From: Phycisphaerae bacterium
GTDB lineage: Bacteria; Planctomycetota; Phycisphaerae; Phycisphaerales; UBA1924
NCBI GenBank assembly: GCA_016873295.1
Contig: VGXM01000007.1
Location: 1-64,000 of the forward strand
Length of the DNA stretch: 64,000 nt
Direction of reading: 5' to 3'
Position numbers and translations under genes: made by a program. Of the stretch, positions 50,377 through 61,400 are shown piece by piece; within the stretch, counting starts at the first letter, position 1; the number at the start of each line of letters is the position of its first letter. Below the pieces are notes generated by a model that did not search any database, was not told the DNA's origin, and saw nothing but the letters and a program-made list of their open reading frames with translations.

Positions 50377-51723
50377 ATGCCACAGGTGTACCCGTTCAAC
50401 GCGATCCAGTACCGGCACGGCAACGGCGACCTGTCCGACGTCGTGGCCCCGCCCTATGACGTGCTCGACAAGCCCGCCAAGGACCGCCTGGTCCACCGCA
50501 ACCCGCGCAACGTCGTCGCCGTCGACCTGCCCCACACCCCCCCCAAGGAACTGGGCCCGCCCGAGACCTACGCCGCCGCGGGCGACACCTTCCGCGCCTG
50601 GCTCGCCGAGGAGGTCCTCGCCCGGCGCGAGAAGCCCGCCCTCTTCGCCTGCCGCCAGTCCTTCACCTTCAACGGCAAGACCCACGAGCGCTGCGGCATG
50701 GCCTGCACCGTCGGCCTCGTCCCCTTCGGCCCCCGCAAGGGCGGCGGCGTGCTGCCACACGAGGAGACCTTCTCCGGCCCCAAAGAGGACCGCTTCGCCC
50801 TCATGAAGGCCACGCGCTGCCAGCTCTCCCCCATCTTCGGGCTCCACGGCGACGACAAGGGCGACGCGACAGGCCTGGCCCGGATGGTCATGTCCCGCGG
50901 CAACCCGGCGATCACCGCCACCACCGACGACGCCGTCAAGCACGAGGTCTGGCCCATCGACGACCCCGCCATGATCGCCGCCTACCAGCGGGCCCTGGCC
51001 GACGAGGACGTCTTCATCGCCGACGGGCACCACCGCTACACCACCCAGCTCAACTACCTCAAGCTCCTGGAGTCCCAGGGCCCGGTCCCGCCCAACCACC
51101 CCGCCCGCCGCTGCATGATGGTCCTGGTCAGCATGTCCGACCCCGGGCTGGTCATCGCCCCCACGCACCGCGTGCTGGGCGGCATGTCCGGGTACTCCAT
51201 GGACCGCTTCACCCAGGCCGCCAAGGGCCTCCTCACCGTCAAGCCCGCCCCGGGCGACGCCCGCCACCTCGAAGTCGAGATGGAGCGCCAGGCCAAGGAG
51301 GCGCCGGGCCGAAACGTGCTCGGGCTGATCGACATCCCCACCGGCAAGTGCTTCACCGCCACCTTCAACGACGCCGACCCGCTCGCCAGGCGCTACGCGA
51401 CCAAGCCCCAGGCCTGGCGCACCCTCGACGTCGCCCTCGTGCAGTTCGCCATCGTCGAAGAGATCGCCCAGCCCATGCTCAACGACGGGCAGCCCGTCAA
51501 GTGGGCCTTCCCCCACTCGGTCCCCGAGATCCTCGAGATCGCCAAGGGGCACGAGACCGGCGCGGGCGGCGGCAAGGGCTTCGCCCAGCTCGCCGTCGTC
51601 GTCCGCCCCACGCCCCTCGCCACCGTCCGCGCCGTCAGCAAGGCCGGCGAACTCATGCCCCAGAAGTCAACCTTCTTCTACCCCAAGCTCGCCACGGGCC
51701 TGTTCCTCAACTCGCTGGAATGA
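50377..51723 (+). CDS. DUF1015 family protein
   Basis: 448 residues, full length for the family. Characteristic blocks: [20 protein letters not shown] and [14 protein letters not shown] at the start, [20 protein letters not shown] near 126, and [19 protein letters not shown] near 213, the best-conserved motif. [15 protein letters not shown] closes the protein. DUF1015 is related to archaeal ADP-dependent serine kinase SerK and has a ParB-like fold; in many bacteria it lies beside serA/serC, so a role in serine or phosphoserine metabolism is plausible. No ser gene is seen here. The ribosome site CCGGAGG and a TATCAT hexamer (50350-50355) precede the ATG. Confidence 0.93.
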   Translation: MPQVYPFNAIQYRHGNGDLSDVVAPPYDVLDKPAKDRLVHRNPRNVVAVDLPHTPPKELGPPETYAAAGDTFRAWLAEEVLARREKPALFACRQSFTFNGKTHERCGMACTVGLVPFGPRKGGGVLPHEETFSGPKEDRFALMKATRCQLSPIFGLHGDDKGDATGLARMVMSRGNPAITATTDDAVKHEVWPIDDPAMIAAYQRALADEDVFIADGHHRYTTQLNYLKLLESQGPVPPNHPARRCMMVLVSMSDPGLVIAPTHRVLGGMSGYSMDRFTQAAKGLLTVKPAPGDARHLEVEMERQAKEAPGRNVLGLIDIPTGKCFTATFNDADPLARRYATKPQAWRTLDVALVQFAIVEEIAQPMLNDGQPVKWAFPHSVPEILEIAKGHETGAGGGKGFAQLAVVVRPTPLATVRAVSKAGELMPQKSTFFYPKLATGLFLNSLE

Positions 51724-51751
51724 CGCGCCGACCGGGGCAGGAAGGGTCGCC

Positions 51752-54046
51752 ATGCCGGAGCACCGCCACGGGCCGCGCGCGCCCAGCCAACCCGACGGCG
51801 CGGCCCGGATCTCGATGCCCATCGAGGGCATGACCTGCGCCTCCTGCGCCGCACGCGTCGAGAAGCAACTGGCCAAGGCGCCGGGCGTCTCCGCCGCCAG
51901 CGTCAACTTCGCCACCAGGCTCGCCACCGTCACCTACCACCCCGGCGCGACCTGCCCCGACCACCTCGCCCGGGCCGTCGACGACGCCGGGTACAAGGCC
52001 CGCCTCCCCAAGCCACCCACCGCCCACGGCCACGCCGGGCACGACCACGCCGAGCACGTGGAGATGGGCGAGGCCCAGCGCCGCGACCTGGTCCGCCGCG
52101 TCATCGTCGGCGCCGCCCTCTCGGTCCCCGTCCTGGCGATCGCCATGTCGCACGGGCGCGTCGAGGCCCTCACCGGCGCGTGGACCAACTGGGTGCAGCT
52201 CGTCCTCACCACGCCCGTCATGTTCTGGTGCGGGGCCCGGTTCTTCCGCAAAGCCGCCAGGAGCGCCAGGCACTTCAGCGCCAACATGGACACGCTCGTG
52301 GCGCTGGGCACGGGGGCGGCGTACGCCTTCTCCCTCGCCGCCACACTCGCCCCCGGGTTCTTCGTGAAGGAGTCGGGCGCGCACGCCATGCCGCCCGTCT
52401 ACTACGAGGCCGCCGCCGTCATCATCGTCCTCATCCTGCTCGGGCGCTACCTCGAGGCCCGCGCCACAGCCCGCACCACCGCCGCCATCAGAAGGCTGCT
52501 GGGCCTCCAGCCCAGGACCGCCCGCGTCGTGCGCGGCGGCTCCGAGCGCGACATCCCCGTCGAGGAGGTCGCCGTCGACGACCTGGTCGTCGTCCGCCCC
52601 GGCGAGAAGATCCCCGTCGACGGGCGCGTCGAGGCAGGCCGGTCCGCCGTCGACGAGTCCATGCTCACGGGCGAGAGCATGCCCGTCGTCAAGGAGCCCG
52701 GGGCCGAGGTCTTCGGCGCCACCATGAACACCACCGGCGCCCTGCGCTTCCGCGCCACCAAGGTGGGGGGCGACACCGCGCTCCAGCAGATCGTCCGTCT
52801 CGTCCGGGAGGCCCAGGCCGGCAAGGCCCCGGTCGCGCGCCTCGTCGACCGCATCAGCGGCATCTTCGTCCCCATCGTCATCGCCATCGCGGTCCTCACG
52901 TTCCTCGCCTGGTGGTTCACCGCGCCCCACGACGACCGCCTCCGCATGGCCCTCCTCACCTCCGTCTCCGTCCTCGTCATCGCCTGCCCCTGCGCCCTCG
53001 GGCTCGCCACGCCCACCGCCATCATGGTGGGCACGGGCCGCGGCGCCGAGCGCGGCATCCTGATCCGCGGCGGCGAGGCCCTCGAAACCGCCCACAAGCT
53101 CTCCGCCGTCATCCTCGACAAGACCGGCACCATCACCCGGGGACGCCCCGCGCTCACCGACGTGATCCCCGCGCCCGGGTTCACCGAGCAGGACCTGCTG
53201 CGCCTGGCCGCCGCCGCCGACAAGCCCAGCGAGCACCCCCTCGCCACCGCCATCGTCCGGGGCGCCGCCGAGCGCGGCATCGACGTAGCCGACCCCTCCG
53301 CCTTCAACGCCGTCGTTGGGCGGGGCGTCGAGGCCACCGTCGACGGCACACGAGTCCTCGTCGGCGGCGCCGCCTTCATGCGCGAGCAGGGCGTCGAAGC
53401 CGCCCTCACAGACCGCGCCGCGGAACTCGCCGCCAAGGCCCATACCCCCGTCTACGTCGCCGTCGACGCCAGGCCCGCCGGCCTCCTCGCCGTCGCAGAC
53501 CCCGTCAAGCCGGAGTCCAAGGAAGCCATCGACCGCATGCACGCCGACGGGCTCCTCGTCGCCATGATCACCGGCGATGCCCGCCCCACCGCCGACGCCG
53601 TCGCACGGCAGGTCGGCATCGACCGCGTCATGGCCGAGGTCCTCCCCGGGGACAAGGCCGCCCACGTGCGCGCGCTCCAGGACGAGGGGCACACCGTCGC
53701 CATGGTGGGCGACGGCATCAACGACGCCCCCGCCCTCGCCCAGGCCGACGTGGGCATGGCCATCGGCACCGGCACCGACGTCGCCATGGAGGCCGCGGAC
53801 GTCACCCTCATCCGCGGCGACCTCCGCACCGTCCCCGACGCCATCGCCCTCTCCCACGCCACCATGCGCACCATCCGCCAGAACCTCTTCTGGGCCTTCG
53901 TCTACAACGTCCTGGGAATCCCCCTCGCCGCGGGCCTCCTCTACCCCCTCACCGGCTGGCTCCTCTCCCCCATCATCGCCAGCGCCGCCATGGCCTTCTC
54001 GAGCATCAGCGTCGTCCTCAACAGCCTCCGCCTCCGGCACGCCTGA
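51752..54046 (+). CDS. copA: copper-translocating P1B-type ATPase
   Basis: 764 residues. One N-terminal heavy-metal-associated domain ([13 protein letters not shown], Cys29 and Cys32) is followed by a His-rich spacer ([14 protein letters not shown]). Eight membrane helices include the metal channel [13 protein letters not shown] with Cys412-Pro-Cys414. The actuator loop is [11 protein letters not shown], phosphorylation occurs at Asp456 in [14 protein letters not shown] is near 495, and the hinge is [17 protein letters not shown]. The CPC plus HMA pattern indicates Cu(I) (or Ag+) export from the cytoplasm. It starts 28 bases after the DUF1015 gene. Downstream come the periplasmic efflux genes, so this opens a metal-resistance island. 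No CueR, CopY or CsoR regulator is present. Confidence 0.95.
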   Translation: MPEHRHGPRAPSQPDGAARISMPIEGMTCASCAARVEKQLAKAPGVSAASVNFATRLATVTYHPGATCPDHLARAVDDAGYKARLPKPPTAHGHAGHDHAEHVEMGEAQRRDLVRRVIVGAALSVPVLAIAMSHGRVEALTGAWTNWVQLVLTTPVMFWCGARFFRKAARSARHFSANMDTLVALGTGAAYAFSLAATLAPGFFVKESGAHAMPPVYYEAAAVIIVLILLGRYLEARATARTTAAIRRLLGLQPRTARVVRGGSERDIPVEEVAVDDLVVVRPGEKIPVDGRVEAGRSAVDESMLTGESMPVVKEPGAEVFGATMNTTGALRFRATKVGGDTALQQIVRLVREAQAGKAPVARLVDRISGIFVPIVIAIAVLTFLAWWFTAPHDDRLRMALLTSVSVLVIACPCALGLATPTAIMVGTGRGAERGILIRGGEALETAHKLSAVILDKTGTITRGRPALTDVIPAPGFTEQDLLRLAAAADKPSEHPLATAIVRGAAERGIDVADPSAFNAVVGRGVEATVDGTRVLVGGAAFMREQGVEAALTDRAAELAAKAHTPVYVAVDARPAGLLAVADPVKPESKEAIDRMHADGLLVAMITGDARPTADAVARQVGIDRVMAEVLPGDKAAHVRALQDEGHTVAMVGDGINDAPALAQADVGMAIGTGTDVAMEAADVTLIRGDLRTVPDAIALSHATMRTIRQNLFWAFVYNVLGIPLAAGLLYPLTGWLLSPIIASAAMAFSSISVVLNSLRLRHA

Positions 54047-54167
54047 CCCCACCCTGGGGTCGATCCCCCCCCCCACCCCCCACGCCCGGGATAAGCGAGT
54101 CCGCGTGCGAATCCCGGGATCGTGCCCCACCCCCCGGCCCCGGGAACCGGCGAGCCCATTCGGACGA

Positions 54168-54173
54168 TATAGT
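54168..54173 (+). promoter_or_regulatory. -10 element giving an apparently leaderless transcript
   Basis: TATAGT ends eight bases before the ATG at 54182, with no Shine-Dalgarno sequence between. It probably drives the Cys-rich gene and the efflux genes behind it. Confidence 0.45.
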
Positions 54174-54181
54174 CTCCAGCG

Positions 54182-54550
54182 ATGGTGTTGCGCTGCCTCA
54201 TCATCCTCGCGGTGTCGTTCGCCCAGGTTCTCGGACCGGGCATGGTCGCGCGCTGCGACGCGACGCCTTCGGGCACCGCTCCCATGTCCTGCAACGATCG
54301 CCTGTCGGGCGGGTGCGGCGCCTGTGCCTGCCCCTGCTGCCAGGCCCCCAGCACCCCCTCCGAGCCGACCCCCGCGACCCCCGCCCCCAACACCGCCGAG
54401 CGGTGGCTGACGGTTCTCGCCGTCCCCCCCGCGCCGCGCCACGCGATCGTGCTCGCGTCCGCCCCGCGTCCGGCGTTCCGCCGGGCCGAGCCCCTCCGGG
54501 CCTTGAGCGCCTGCGCCACGCGGGCCCTCCTCTGCTCCTGGCAAACCTGA
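54182..54550 (+). CDS. small exported cysteine-rich protein of the metal-efflux island
   Basis: 122 residues. The N-terminal hydrophobic signal is VLRCLIILAVSFAQVLGPGM. A compact cysteine cluster follows (SCNDRLSGGCGACACPCCQA, near 36-55, six cysteines in about 20 residues), then a Pro/Ala-rich stretch. The C-terminal tail carries two more cysteines (LSACATRALLCSW). I know no named family. Cys spacing and position ahead of the RND genes suggest a periplasmic or membrane-tethered metal binder, which is inference. Its only promoter candidate predicts a leaderless message. About 120 bases separate it from the TolC-type gene. Confidence 0.6.
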   Translation: MVLRCLIILAVSFAQVLGPGMVARCDATPSGTAPMSCNDRLSGGCGACACPCCQAPSTPSEPTPATPAPNTAERWLTVLAVPPAPRHAIVLASAPRPAFRRAEPLRALSACATRALLCSWQT

Positions 54551-54669
54551 TCCGGGTCTCCCGCGCCCGCGCTGCGCGCTCTTTGCGCGCACGAACGCGG
54601 CCCCACGTGTCCGATCCCCGCGACCCGTGACCATCGCCACGCCACGCGCGTGGCGAGGGAGACCCGACC

Positions 54670-56130
54670 ATGCCAGGCTCAGATTCCCGCGATCGATCCG
54701 CTCCCTCCCCTTCAGGGGAGGGCCGGGGAGGGGTTGGCGCCCATTGCCGGCAACGCGCGCCCAAGAGCGCCCTGGTCCTCACCGCGCTCCTCGCGGCGTG
54801 CGCGCCCACGCCCTTCCCGGGCGGCGAGCGCGAGCTCGTGGGTCGCGACCTCGGGGACCTGGACGCCCTCCAGTCGCGCACGCTGGATCGCCTGTCGTCC
54901 GCGGGCGCGGCCGCGCCGGCCGAGGCGCTCCCCGACGGGACATCGCCCGACGACTACGTGCGCCTGGCGCTCGCGCACAGCCCCGAGCTGGCCGCCGCCC
55001 GCCAGCGCGTGCTGCGCCTGCGCGAGCGCATCCCCCAGGTGACGGCCCCGCCCGACCCCATGGTCGAGGTCACGCCCATCGGCGAGATGGCCCGGACCGC
55101 GGCGGGCGAGGTCACGGTCATGACGGGCGTGAGCCAGGCGATCCCCTACCCCGGCAAGCTCGACGCCCTGGGGCGCGTCGCCGACCAGGAGTCGGTCATC
55201 GCGGGGCGCGAGCTGCGCGAGCGCGAGGTGGAGGTGGCGGGCGAGGTGCGCCGGGCGTACTGGAGTCTCTACGCCGCCGAGCGGGCCCTCGAGCTCACCG
55301 CCGCCGCCCGCGACCTGCTGGCCCAGATCCACGCGGCGACCGAGGCCCAGTACCGGGCCGGGCAGGGGCGTCTGCAGGACGTGCTGCTGGCGGGCGTCGA
55401 GGTGGCGGAGACGGACAGCCGGCTGGTGGAGCTGCGTGCCGACCGGGCCGCCGCCGCCGCGATGCTCAACAGCCTGGCCGACCGCCCCACCGACGCCTCC
55501 GCGCCGGTGGTGTCGAGCGCCGAGCCGGCGTCGATCGGCGCGGCGTTCGACGCTCTGGCCGCCGACGCCGCGGGCGCCAACCCGCGCCTGGCCGCGATCC
55601 GCGAGCGGATCGAGCTGGCCCGCCGCCAGCGTCACGTCGCCCACCTCCAGCGCTACCCCGACCTTGTCGCCAGCGTGTCGTACAACCTCGTGGACGCCGA
55701 CCGCGAGATGCCGACCGCGACGGGGGACGACCAGTGGTCGATCGGCGTGGGGGTGAGCATCCCGCTGTGGCGCGGGAAGCTCGCCGCCGCGGAGCGGGAG
55801 GCGACGCGCGGCATCCTCGAAGCCGCGGGCGAGCTCGCCGCCGAGCAGAACCGCATCGCGTTCCGCCTCCGCGAGTCCCTCGCCCGTCTCGCCTCGCAGC
55901 AGGAGCAGGCGACCCTCCTCCGCGACTCCATCATCCCGCAGGCTCGCGCGGCCCTGGATGCGTCACGGGCCGCCTATCGCACCGGCGCTTCCGAGTTCAT
56001 CACGACGGTGGACAACTGGCGCCGCGTGCTCACGCTGGAACTGATGCGCGAGCGCCTCGTCGCGGACACCCACGCCGCCGCCGCCTCCATCGCCGAGGCC
56101 GTCGGCCGCGACCCGGAGACCAAGCCATGA
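54670..56130 (+). CDS. TolC-family outer membrane efflux lipoprotein (CusC-like)
   Basis: Up to 486 residues. It is a trimeric outer-membrane channel for the RND pump encoded next. The real signal is probably APKSALVLTALLAACAPTP, ending in the lipobox LAAC. The 30 codons before it are partly made by a palindromic repeat (54703-54722), so the true start is uncertain. Two TolC repeats are visible: DYVRLALAHSPELAAARQRV with long coiled coils, and ANPRLAAIRERIELARRQRH. YRAGQGRLQDVLLAGVEV near 225 and YRTGASEFITTVDNW near 435 are the family's equatorial motifs. Its stop overlaps the cusB ATG (56127-56130). Confidence 0.88.
   Translation: MPGSDSRDRSAPSPSGEGRGGVGAHCRQRAPKSALVLTALLAACAPTPFPGGERELVGRDLGDLDALQSRTLDRLSSAGAAAPAEALPDGTSPDDYVRLALAHSPELAAARQRVLRLRERIPQVTAPPDPMVEVTPIGEMARTAAGEVTVMTGVSQAIPYPGKLDALGRVADQESVIAGRELREREVEVAGEVRRAYWSLYAAERALELTAAARDLLAQIHAATEAQYRAGQGRLQDVLLAGVEVAETDSRLVELRADRAAAAAMLNSLADRPTDASAPVVSSAEPASIGAAFDALAADAAGANPRLAAIRERIELARRQRHVAHLQRYPDLVASVSYNLVDADREMPTATGDDQWSIGVGVSIPLWRGKLAAAEREATRGILEAAGELAAEQNRIAFRLRESLARLASQQEQATLLRDSIIPQARAALDASRAAYRTGASEFITTVDNWRRVLTLELMRERLVADTHAAAASIAEAVGRDPETKP
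54703..54722. repeat. short intergenic-type palindrome inside the TolC-type gene start
   Basis: CCCTCCCC-TTCA-GGGGAGGG, a perfect 8-bp stem, continued by ccggggaggggttgg. Related but not identical CCCTCCCC/GGAGGG palindromes lie at about 33340 and 33420 beside tRNA-Met. It is most likely a dispersed extragenic palindrome that has been read into the 5' end. Confidence 0.6.
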
Positions 56131-58412
56131 CCACCCCGCCCCCCAGCCCCAAGCCCCGGCGCGGCCCGCGCGTGTGGCCCTGGCTCCTGGCCCTGCTCCT
56201 CGGCGCCGCGGCCTTTGTGGTCGGCGCCCTGCGCGGGCAGGCCCCCGTCGAGCGGGCCCGCGCCTGCCTGGCCTCGCGGACCGCGGGTCATGCGCACGAA
56301 GAGCCCAAGCCCGAGACCAAGCAGTACTACACCTGCGGGATGCACCCCTGGGTCGTGCTCCCCAAGCCGGGCCTGTGCCCCATCTGCCACATGGACCTGA
56401 CTCCGCTGGACCCGGCCAAGTTCACGGGCGAGATCGCCATCGACCCGGTGGTCACCCAGAACATCGGCGTGCGGATCGCGCCCGTGACCGCCGGGCCCGT
56501 CTCGCGCACCCTGCGCACCGTCGGCACCGTCGCCTATGACGAGACCGCGCTGCGCGACGTGACGACCAAGGTCGGCGGCTGGATCGAGTCGATCAAGGTC
56601 GACTCCATCGGGCGGGCCGTCGCCGGGGGCGAGCCGCTCCTGGAGCTCTACTCCCCCGAGATCGTCGCGGCCCAGGAGGAGTACCTGATCGCGCTGCGCT
56701 CCCCCGGGAACACCGCGCTCATCGACGCCGCGCGCACAAGGCTCGAGTACCTCGACATGACGCCCGACCAGCTCCGCGACCTGGCGGAGACCGGCGTCGC
56801 GCGCAAGACGCTGGCGGTCCGCAGCCCGTTCGCGGGGATCGTGGTGGAGCGTTCGGCGTACGCGGGCGCGCGCACCGAGCCGGGCACGCCCCTCTACCGC
56901 CTGGCCGACCTCTCGCGCGTCTGGGTCATGGTCTCCCTGTACGAGTACCAGTTGCCGTTCGTGCGCCCGGACCAGCCCGCGACCATGTCCCTTCCGTACT
57001 TCCCCGGGCGCGAGTTCGAGGGTCGGGTGGCGTTTGTGTATCCGTACCTGGACCCGAAGACTCGCCAGGCGAGCGCGCGCCTGGAGTTCGAGAACGCCGA
57101 GGGCCTGCTGAAGCCCGGCATGTTCGCGGGCGTGCGCCTGTCGTCGACGACCGAGGGCGTGCGCACGCTGGCGCCGCGCGAGGCGGTCCTGGACACGGGG
57201 GCGCGCACGGTCGCGTTCGTCAGCCTGGGCGAGGGGCGGTTCGAGCCGCGCACGGTCCGCACGGGGATGGCGACGGACGACGGCCGGGTCGAGGTGCTGG
57301 AGGGGCTGGCCCCGGGCGAGATGGTGGTGACGAGCGGGCAGTTCCTGCTCGACAGCGAGGCCCGGATCCGCGAGGGGCTGGCCAAGATGATCCGGGGCGA
57401 GATGGCGTCGGAGCAGAAGCCGCTGATCGCCTCGGCGGGGGCGAGCAAGCTCTCGTCGCTGCCGCCGGCGGCGGCGGAGGCGCTGTCGCGCGTGCTCGAC
57501 GACCTGCTGGACATCGGGAACACGCTCGCCGCGGACACGACGGCGGGGGTGAAGGAACGGGCGGCGAGCCTGGCTTCGACGCTTCGGGCGTTGGTCGCGG
57601 TGCCGATCCCGGAGGACCCGCACTTCTGGCACGAGCACCCGCAGGGCGGTCGCGGCAGGGAGGCGGCGGAGCGGCTCGCCGGCGCGGACGACATCGAGTC
57701 GGCCCGCAAGGCGTACGCGGCCCTGAGCGCGGAGCTGACGCCGCTGGTGGGCGCCACGGGCGTGCCCCCCGGGTACCCCTCGCGGGTGCAGCGCCTGCAC
57801 TGCCCGATGTACGACGGGGGGGTGCTGTGGCTGCAGCGCGAGGGTCGCGTGCGCAACCCGTACTACGGCGCGATGATGCTGGAGTGCTTCGATGAGCGTG
57901 CGGAGATCCCGACGACGGGCGCAGCGCCGGCGGCGGAGCCGGTTGAGCCCGCGCCCGCCGCGGCACGGGACGTGGGCGCCGAGGACCAGAAGCTGCTCGA
58001 CGCGGTGTACGCCTCGTACCTGGCGATGCAGCAGACGCTGATCAAGGACGACCTGGACGGGAGCAAGGCGATGCTCGGGCGCTTCGCCGACGCGGCCAAG
58101 GCGCTGGCGAAGGGGGAGAGTGAGGCCGGGGCGCTGGGCGGGGCGCTGGTCAAGGCGGCGTCGATCGACGGGGCGACGCTGGACTCGTTCCGCGAGGGGT
58201 TCGAGCCGGTGTCGGACCTGCTGATCGCGGCGGCGGCGACGATGCCGCCGAGCGCGGCGGTGGCCCCGGCGGTGCGGCACGCGTACTGCCCGATGGTGGA
58301 CGCGGCGTGGCTTCAGGCGGCGGACAAGGTCGAGAACCCGTACGACCCCGGGATGCTGCGCTGCGGGGTGATCAGGGCGACGATCCCGGCCCGGCAGGAG
58401 GCCCCGCGATGA
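56127..58412 (+). CDS. cusB: heavy-metal RND membrane-fusion protein (CusB-like) with extra C-terminal metal-binding repeats
   Basis: 761 residues; typical CusB is about 400. There is one N-terminal membrane anchor (VWPWLLALLLGAAAFVVG). A heavy-metal-binding domain reads YYTCGMHPWVVLPKPGLCPI then CHMDLTPLD, near 69-92. Fusion-protein barrel-sandwich, hairpin and beta-barrel domains run to about 430 (TKVGGWIESIKVDSIGRAV, VRSPFAGIVVERSAYAG). The extra 330 residues contain two DUF3347-like modules, each ending with a Cys-Met motif: LHCPMYDGG...NPYYGAMMLEC and AYCPMVDAA...NPYDPGMLRCG. These probably bind Cu+ or Ag+. Start and stop overlap the flanking genes by four bases (ATGA), so tolC-cusB-cusA are coupled. 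Confidence 0.9.
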   Translation: MTTPPPSPKPRRGPRVWPWLLALLLGAAAFVVGALRGQAPVERARACLASRTAGHAHEEPKPETKQYYTCGMHPWVVLPKPGLCPICHMDLTPLDPAKFTGEIAIDPVVTQNIGVRIAPVTAGPVSRTLRTVGTVAYDETALRDVTTKVGGWIESIKVDSIGRAVAGGEPLLELYSPEIVAAQEEYLIALRSPGNTALIDAARTRLEYLDMTPDQLRDLAETGVARKTLAVRSPFAGIVVERSAYAGARTEPGTPLYRLADLSRVWVMVSLYEYQLPFVRPDQPATMSLPYFPGREFEGRVAFVYPYLDPKTRQASARLEFENAEGLLKPGMFAGVRLSSTTEGVRTLAPREAVLDTGARTVAFVSLGEGRFEPRTVRTGMATDDGRVEVLEGLAPGEMVVTSGQFLLDSEARIREGLAKMIRGEMASEQKPLIASAGASKLSSLPPAAAEALSRVLDDLLDIGNTLAADTTAGVKERAASLASTLRALVAVPIPEDPHFWHEHPQGGRGREAAERLAGADDIESARKAYAALSAELTPLVGATGVPPGYPSRVQRLHCPMYDGGVLWLQREGRVRNPYYGAMMLECFDERAEIPTTGAAPAAEPVEPAPAAARDVGAEDQKLLDAVYASYLAMQQTLIKDDLDGSKAMLGRFADAAKALAKGESEAGALGGALVKAASIDGATLDSFREGFEPVSDLLIAAAATMPPSAAVAPAVRHAYCPMVDAAWLQAADKVENPYDPGMLRCGVIRATIPARQEAPR

Positions 58413-61400
58413 TCGCCAGGCTGATCGAGTGGTGCGTGCACAACCGCGCCATGGTGCTGCTGGCGTCGCTGGCGCTGGTGGTGGGCGGCGTGTGGGCGGC
58501 GCGGACGATCCCGGTCGATGCGATCCCGGACCTGTCGGACGTGCAGGTGATCATCCGGGCCGAGCACCCGGGGCAGGCGCCCGAGATCGTCGAGGCGCAG
58601 GTGACCTATCCGCTGACGACGGCGATGCTGGCGGTTCCCAAGGCCAAGGTGGTGCGCGGGTACAGCATGTTCGGGGTGTCGTTCGTCTACATCATCTTCG
58701 AGGACGGGACGGACATCTACTGGGCCCGCAGCCGCGTGCTGGAACAGGTCAACGTGGCGACGTCGCGTTTGCCGCGGGGCGTGACGCCCCTGATCGGGCC
58801 CGACGCGACGGGCGTGGGCTGGGTGTACGAGTACGCGCTGGTGACAGGTCCGTACGACCCGCGTCACCCGGAGGGGCTCTGGCACGACGGGGCGGGCGAC
58901 CGGTGGTACGCGTCGGCGGACGAGGCGCCGTCGGGCGCGGTGCGCCGACGGATCTTCCCGGGGCTGGACGCCAGCCCGCTGGATGGGGCCCCGCTGGCCC
59001 GCCCGGACGCGAACCTTGCGAAACTGCGGAGCGTGCAGGACTGGTACCTGCGCTTCGAGCTGACGCCGCTGGACGGCGTGAGCGAGGTGGCGTCGCTGGG
59101 CGGGTTCGTGAAGCAGTACCAGGTGGTGGTGGACCCGGTGCGGCTGCTGGCGTTCGACTTGCCCATCTCGCGCGTGCGCGAGGCGATCGAGGCCTCCAAC
59201 GCCGACGTGGGCGGGCGGGCGGTCGAGCTGGGTGAGACCGAGTTCATGATCCGCGGGCGGGGGTACCTGGGGTCGTTGACGGAAGCGGAGCGGGCGGCGG
59301 CGCTGGCGTCGGGGCGGGCCCTGGAGGACCTGCGCACGGAGCGGGTGCTGGCGGACCTGGAGGCGATCGCGCTGGGGGCCGGGCCCGACGGAAGGCCCGT
59401 GCACCTGCGCGACGTGGCGGAGGTCCGCATCGGGCCGGACATGCGCCGGGGCATCGCGGAGTGGAACGGCGAGGGCGAGACGGTCGGGGGCATCGTGGTG
59501 ATGCGTTTCGGCGAGAACGCGCGGACCACGATCGAGCGCGTGCGCACGCGGCTGGCGGAGCTGGAGCCCACGCTGCCGGCGGGCGTCGCCATCGAGGCGG
59601 CGTACGACCGCAGCGACCTGATCGGGCGGGCCGTGGCGACGCTGAGCGACACGCTGCTGGAGGAGATCATCGTGGTGGCGCTGGTGTGCATCCTGTTCCT
59701 GCTGCACGCCCGGAGCGAGCTGGTGGCGGTGTTCGTGGTGCCCACGGGCGTGCTCGCCAGCCTGCTGCTCATGCGGATCCTGGGGATCAACGCCAACATC
59801 ATGAGCCTGGGCGGGATCGCCATCGCCATCGGCGTGATGGTGGACAGCTCGATCGTGATGGTCGAGAACGCGCACAAGCACCTGGACCGGGAGGAGGAGC
59901 GGCTGCACGGGCTGGCGGCGTCGGGCACGCCCGGCGAGCCCCGCCCCCGCGCCGGGATCATCCTCGACGCGGCCCGCGAGGTCGGGCCCAGCCTCTTCTT
60001 CTCGCTGCTCATCATCACGGTGTCGTTCCTGCCGGTGTTCGTGCTGGGGGAGCAGAGCGGGCGGCTCTTCAAGCCGCTGGCGTTCACCAAGACGTTCGCG
60101 ATGGCGGCGGCGGCGCTCCTCGCGGTGACCGCGATCCCCGTGCTCATGACCTTCCTGATCACCTCGCGCGTGCTGCCGCGCGATTGGGGCTGGCGGCGGA
60201 GCGTGGCGACGATGCTGGGGCTGATCCTGCTCCCCGCGGCGGGGCTGATGGGCGCGCCCCTGGGCGACCTGGAGCCCTACCGCGTGTGGCTGGCGGGGGG
60301 ATGGGCGGTGGTCGCGGCGATGCTGCTGGTGCCGCAGAGGATCATCCACGAGAAGGCCAACCCGATCTCGCGGTTGCTGCAGCGCGTGTACGACCCCTTC
60401 TTCGCGCTGGCGATGCGGTTCAAGTGGCTGGTGCTGCTGGGGGCGGTGCTGCTCATGGCGGCGACGCTGTACCCGCTGCGGCAACTGGGCAGCGAGTTCA
60501 TGCCGCCGCTGGAAGAGGGCGACCTGCTCTACATGCCCACGACCGACCCGGGGCTGAGCCCGACCAAGGCCCGCGAGCTGCTGCAACAGACCGATCGGAT
60601 CATCCGCCAGTTCCCCGAGGTGCAGAGCGTGTTCGGCAAGATCGGGCGGGCCGAGACCGCGACCGACCCCGCCCCCATGGAGATGATCGAGACGACGATC
60701 ATGCTCCACCGCGACAAGGGGCGTTGGCGGAGCGTGCCGGTGCGGCGCTTCTTCGACCGGTGGCCAGATTGGATCCGCTCGCGGTTGGCGCGGCGCTGGG
60801 GCGACACGCGCCCCATCACGCTCGAGGAGCTGGTGTACGGGTACACGCTGCCGGGCGGGATCAACGTGCCGGGGCTCAACCAGGCGGTGCAGATCCCCGG
60901 GCTGACCAACGCCTGGACCATGCCCATCCGCACGCGGATCGACATGCTCTCGACGGGCATCCGCACTCCCGTCGGGGTAAAGGTGATGGGGCCGGACCTG
61001 GCGACGCTGGCGGGGCTCGCCGGGGACGTGACGCGGATCATCAAGACCTCGGAAGCGACGGGTCAATACACGCTCTCGGCGTTTCCGGAGAAGACGCTCG
61101 GGGGGCGCTACATCGACGTGGACCTGGACCGCCCCGAGATCGCCCGCTACGGGCTCTCGGTGCGCGAGGTGCAGGACGTGATCGCGACGGCGATGGGCGG
61201 CATGGAGGTCACCGAGACCGTTGAGGGGCTGGAGCGGTACCCCGTCAACCTGCGGTACCCGTCGGAGCTGCGCGACGACCTGGGGGCGCTGCGGGCGGTG
61301 CTCGTGCCCACGCCGACGGGGGCGCACGTGCCGCTGGCGCAGCTGGCGCGGCTGTCGCTGCGCGAGGGGGCGCCGATGGTCAAGAGCGAGAACGCGCGCC

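Noticed and set aside
51707-54640. Open frame of 977 codons antisense to copA
   Set aside because: Gly/Asp/Val-rich mirror of copA codon usage; copA has every P-type ATPase motif.
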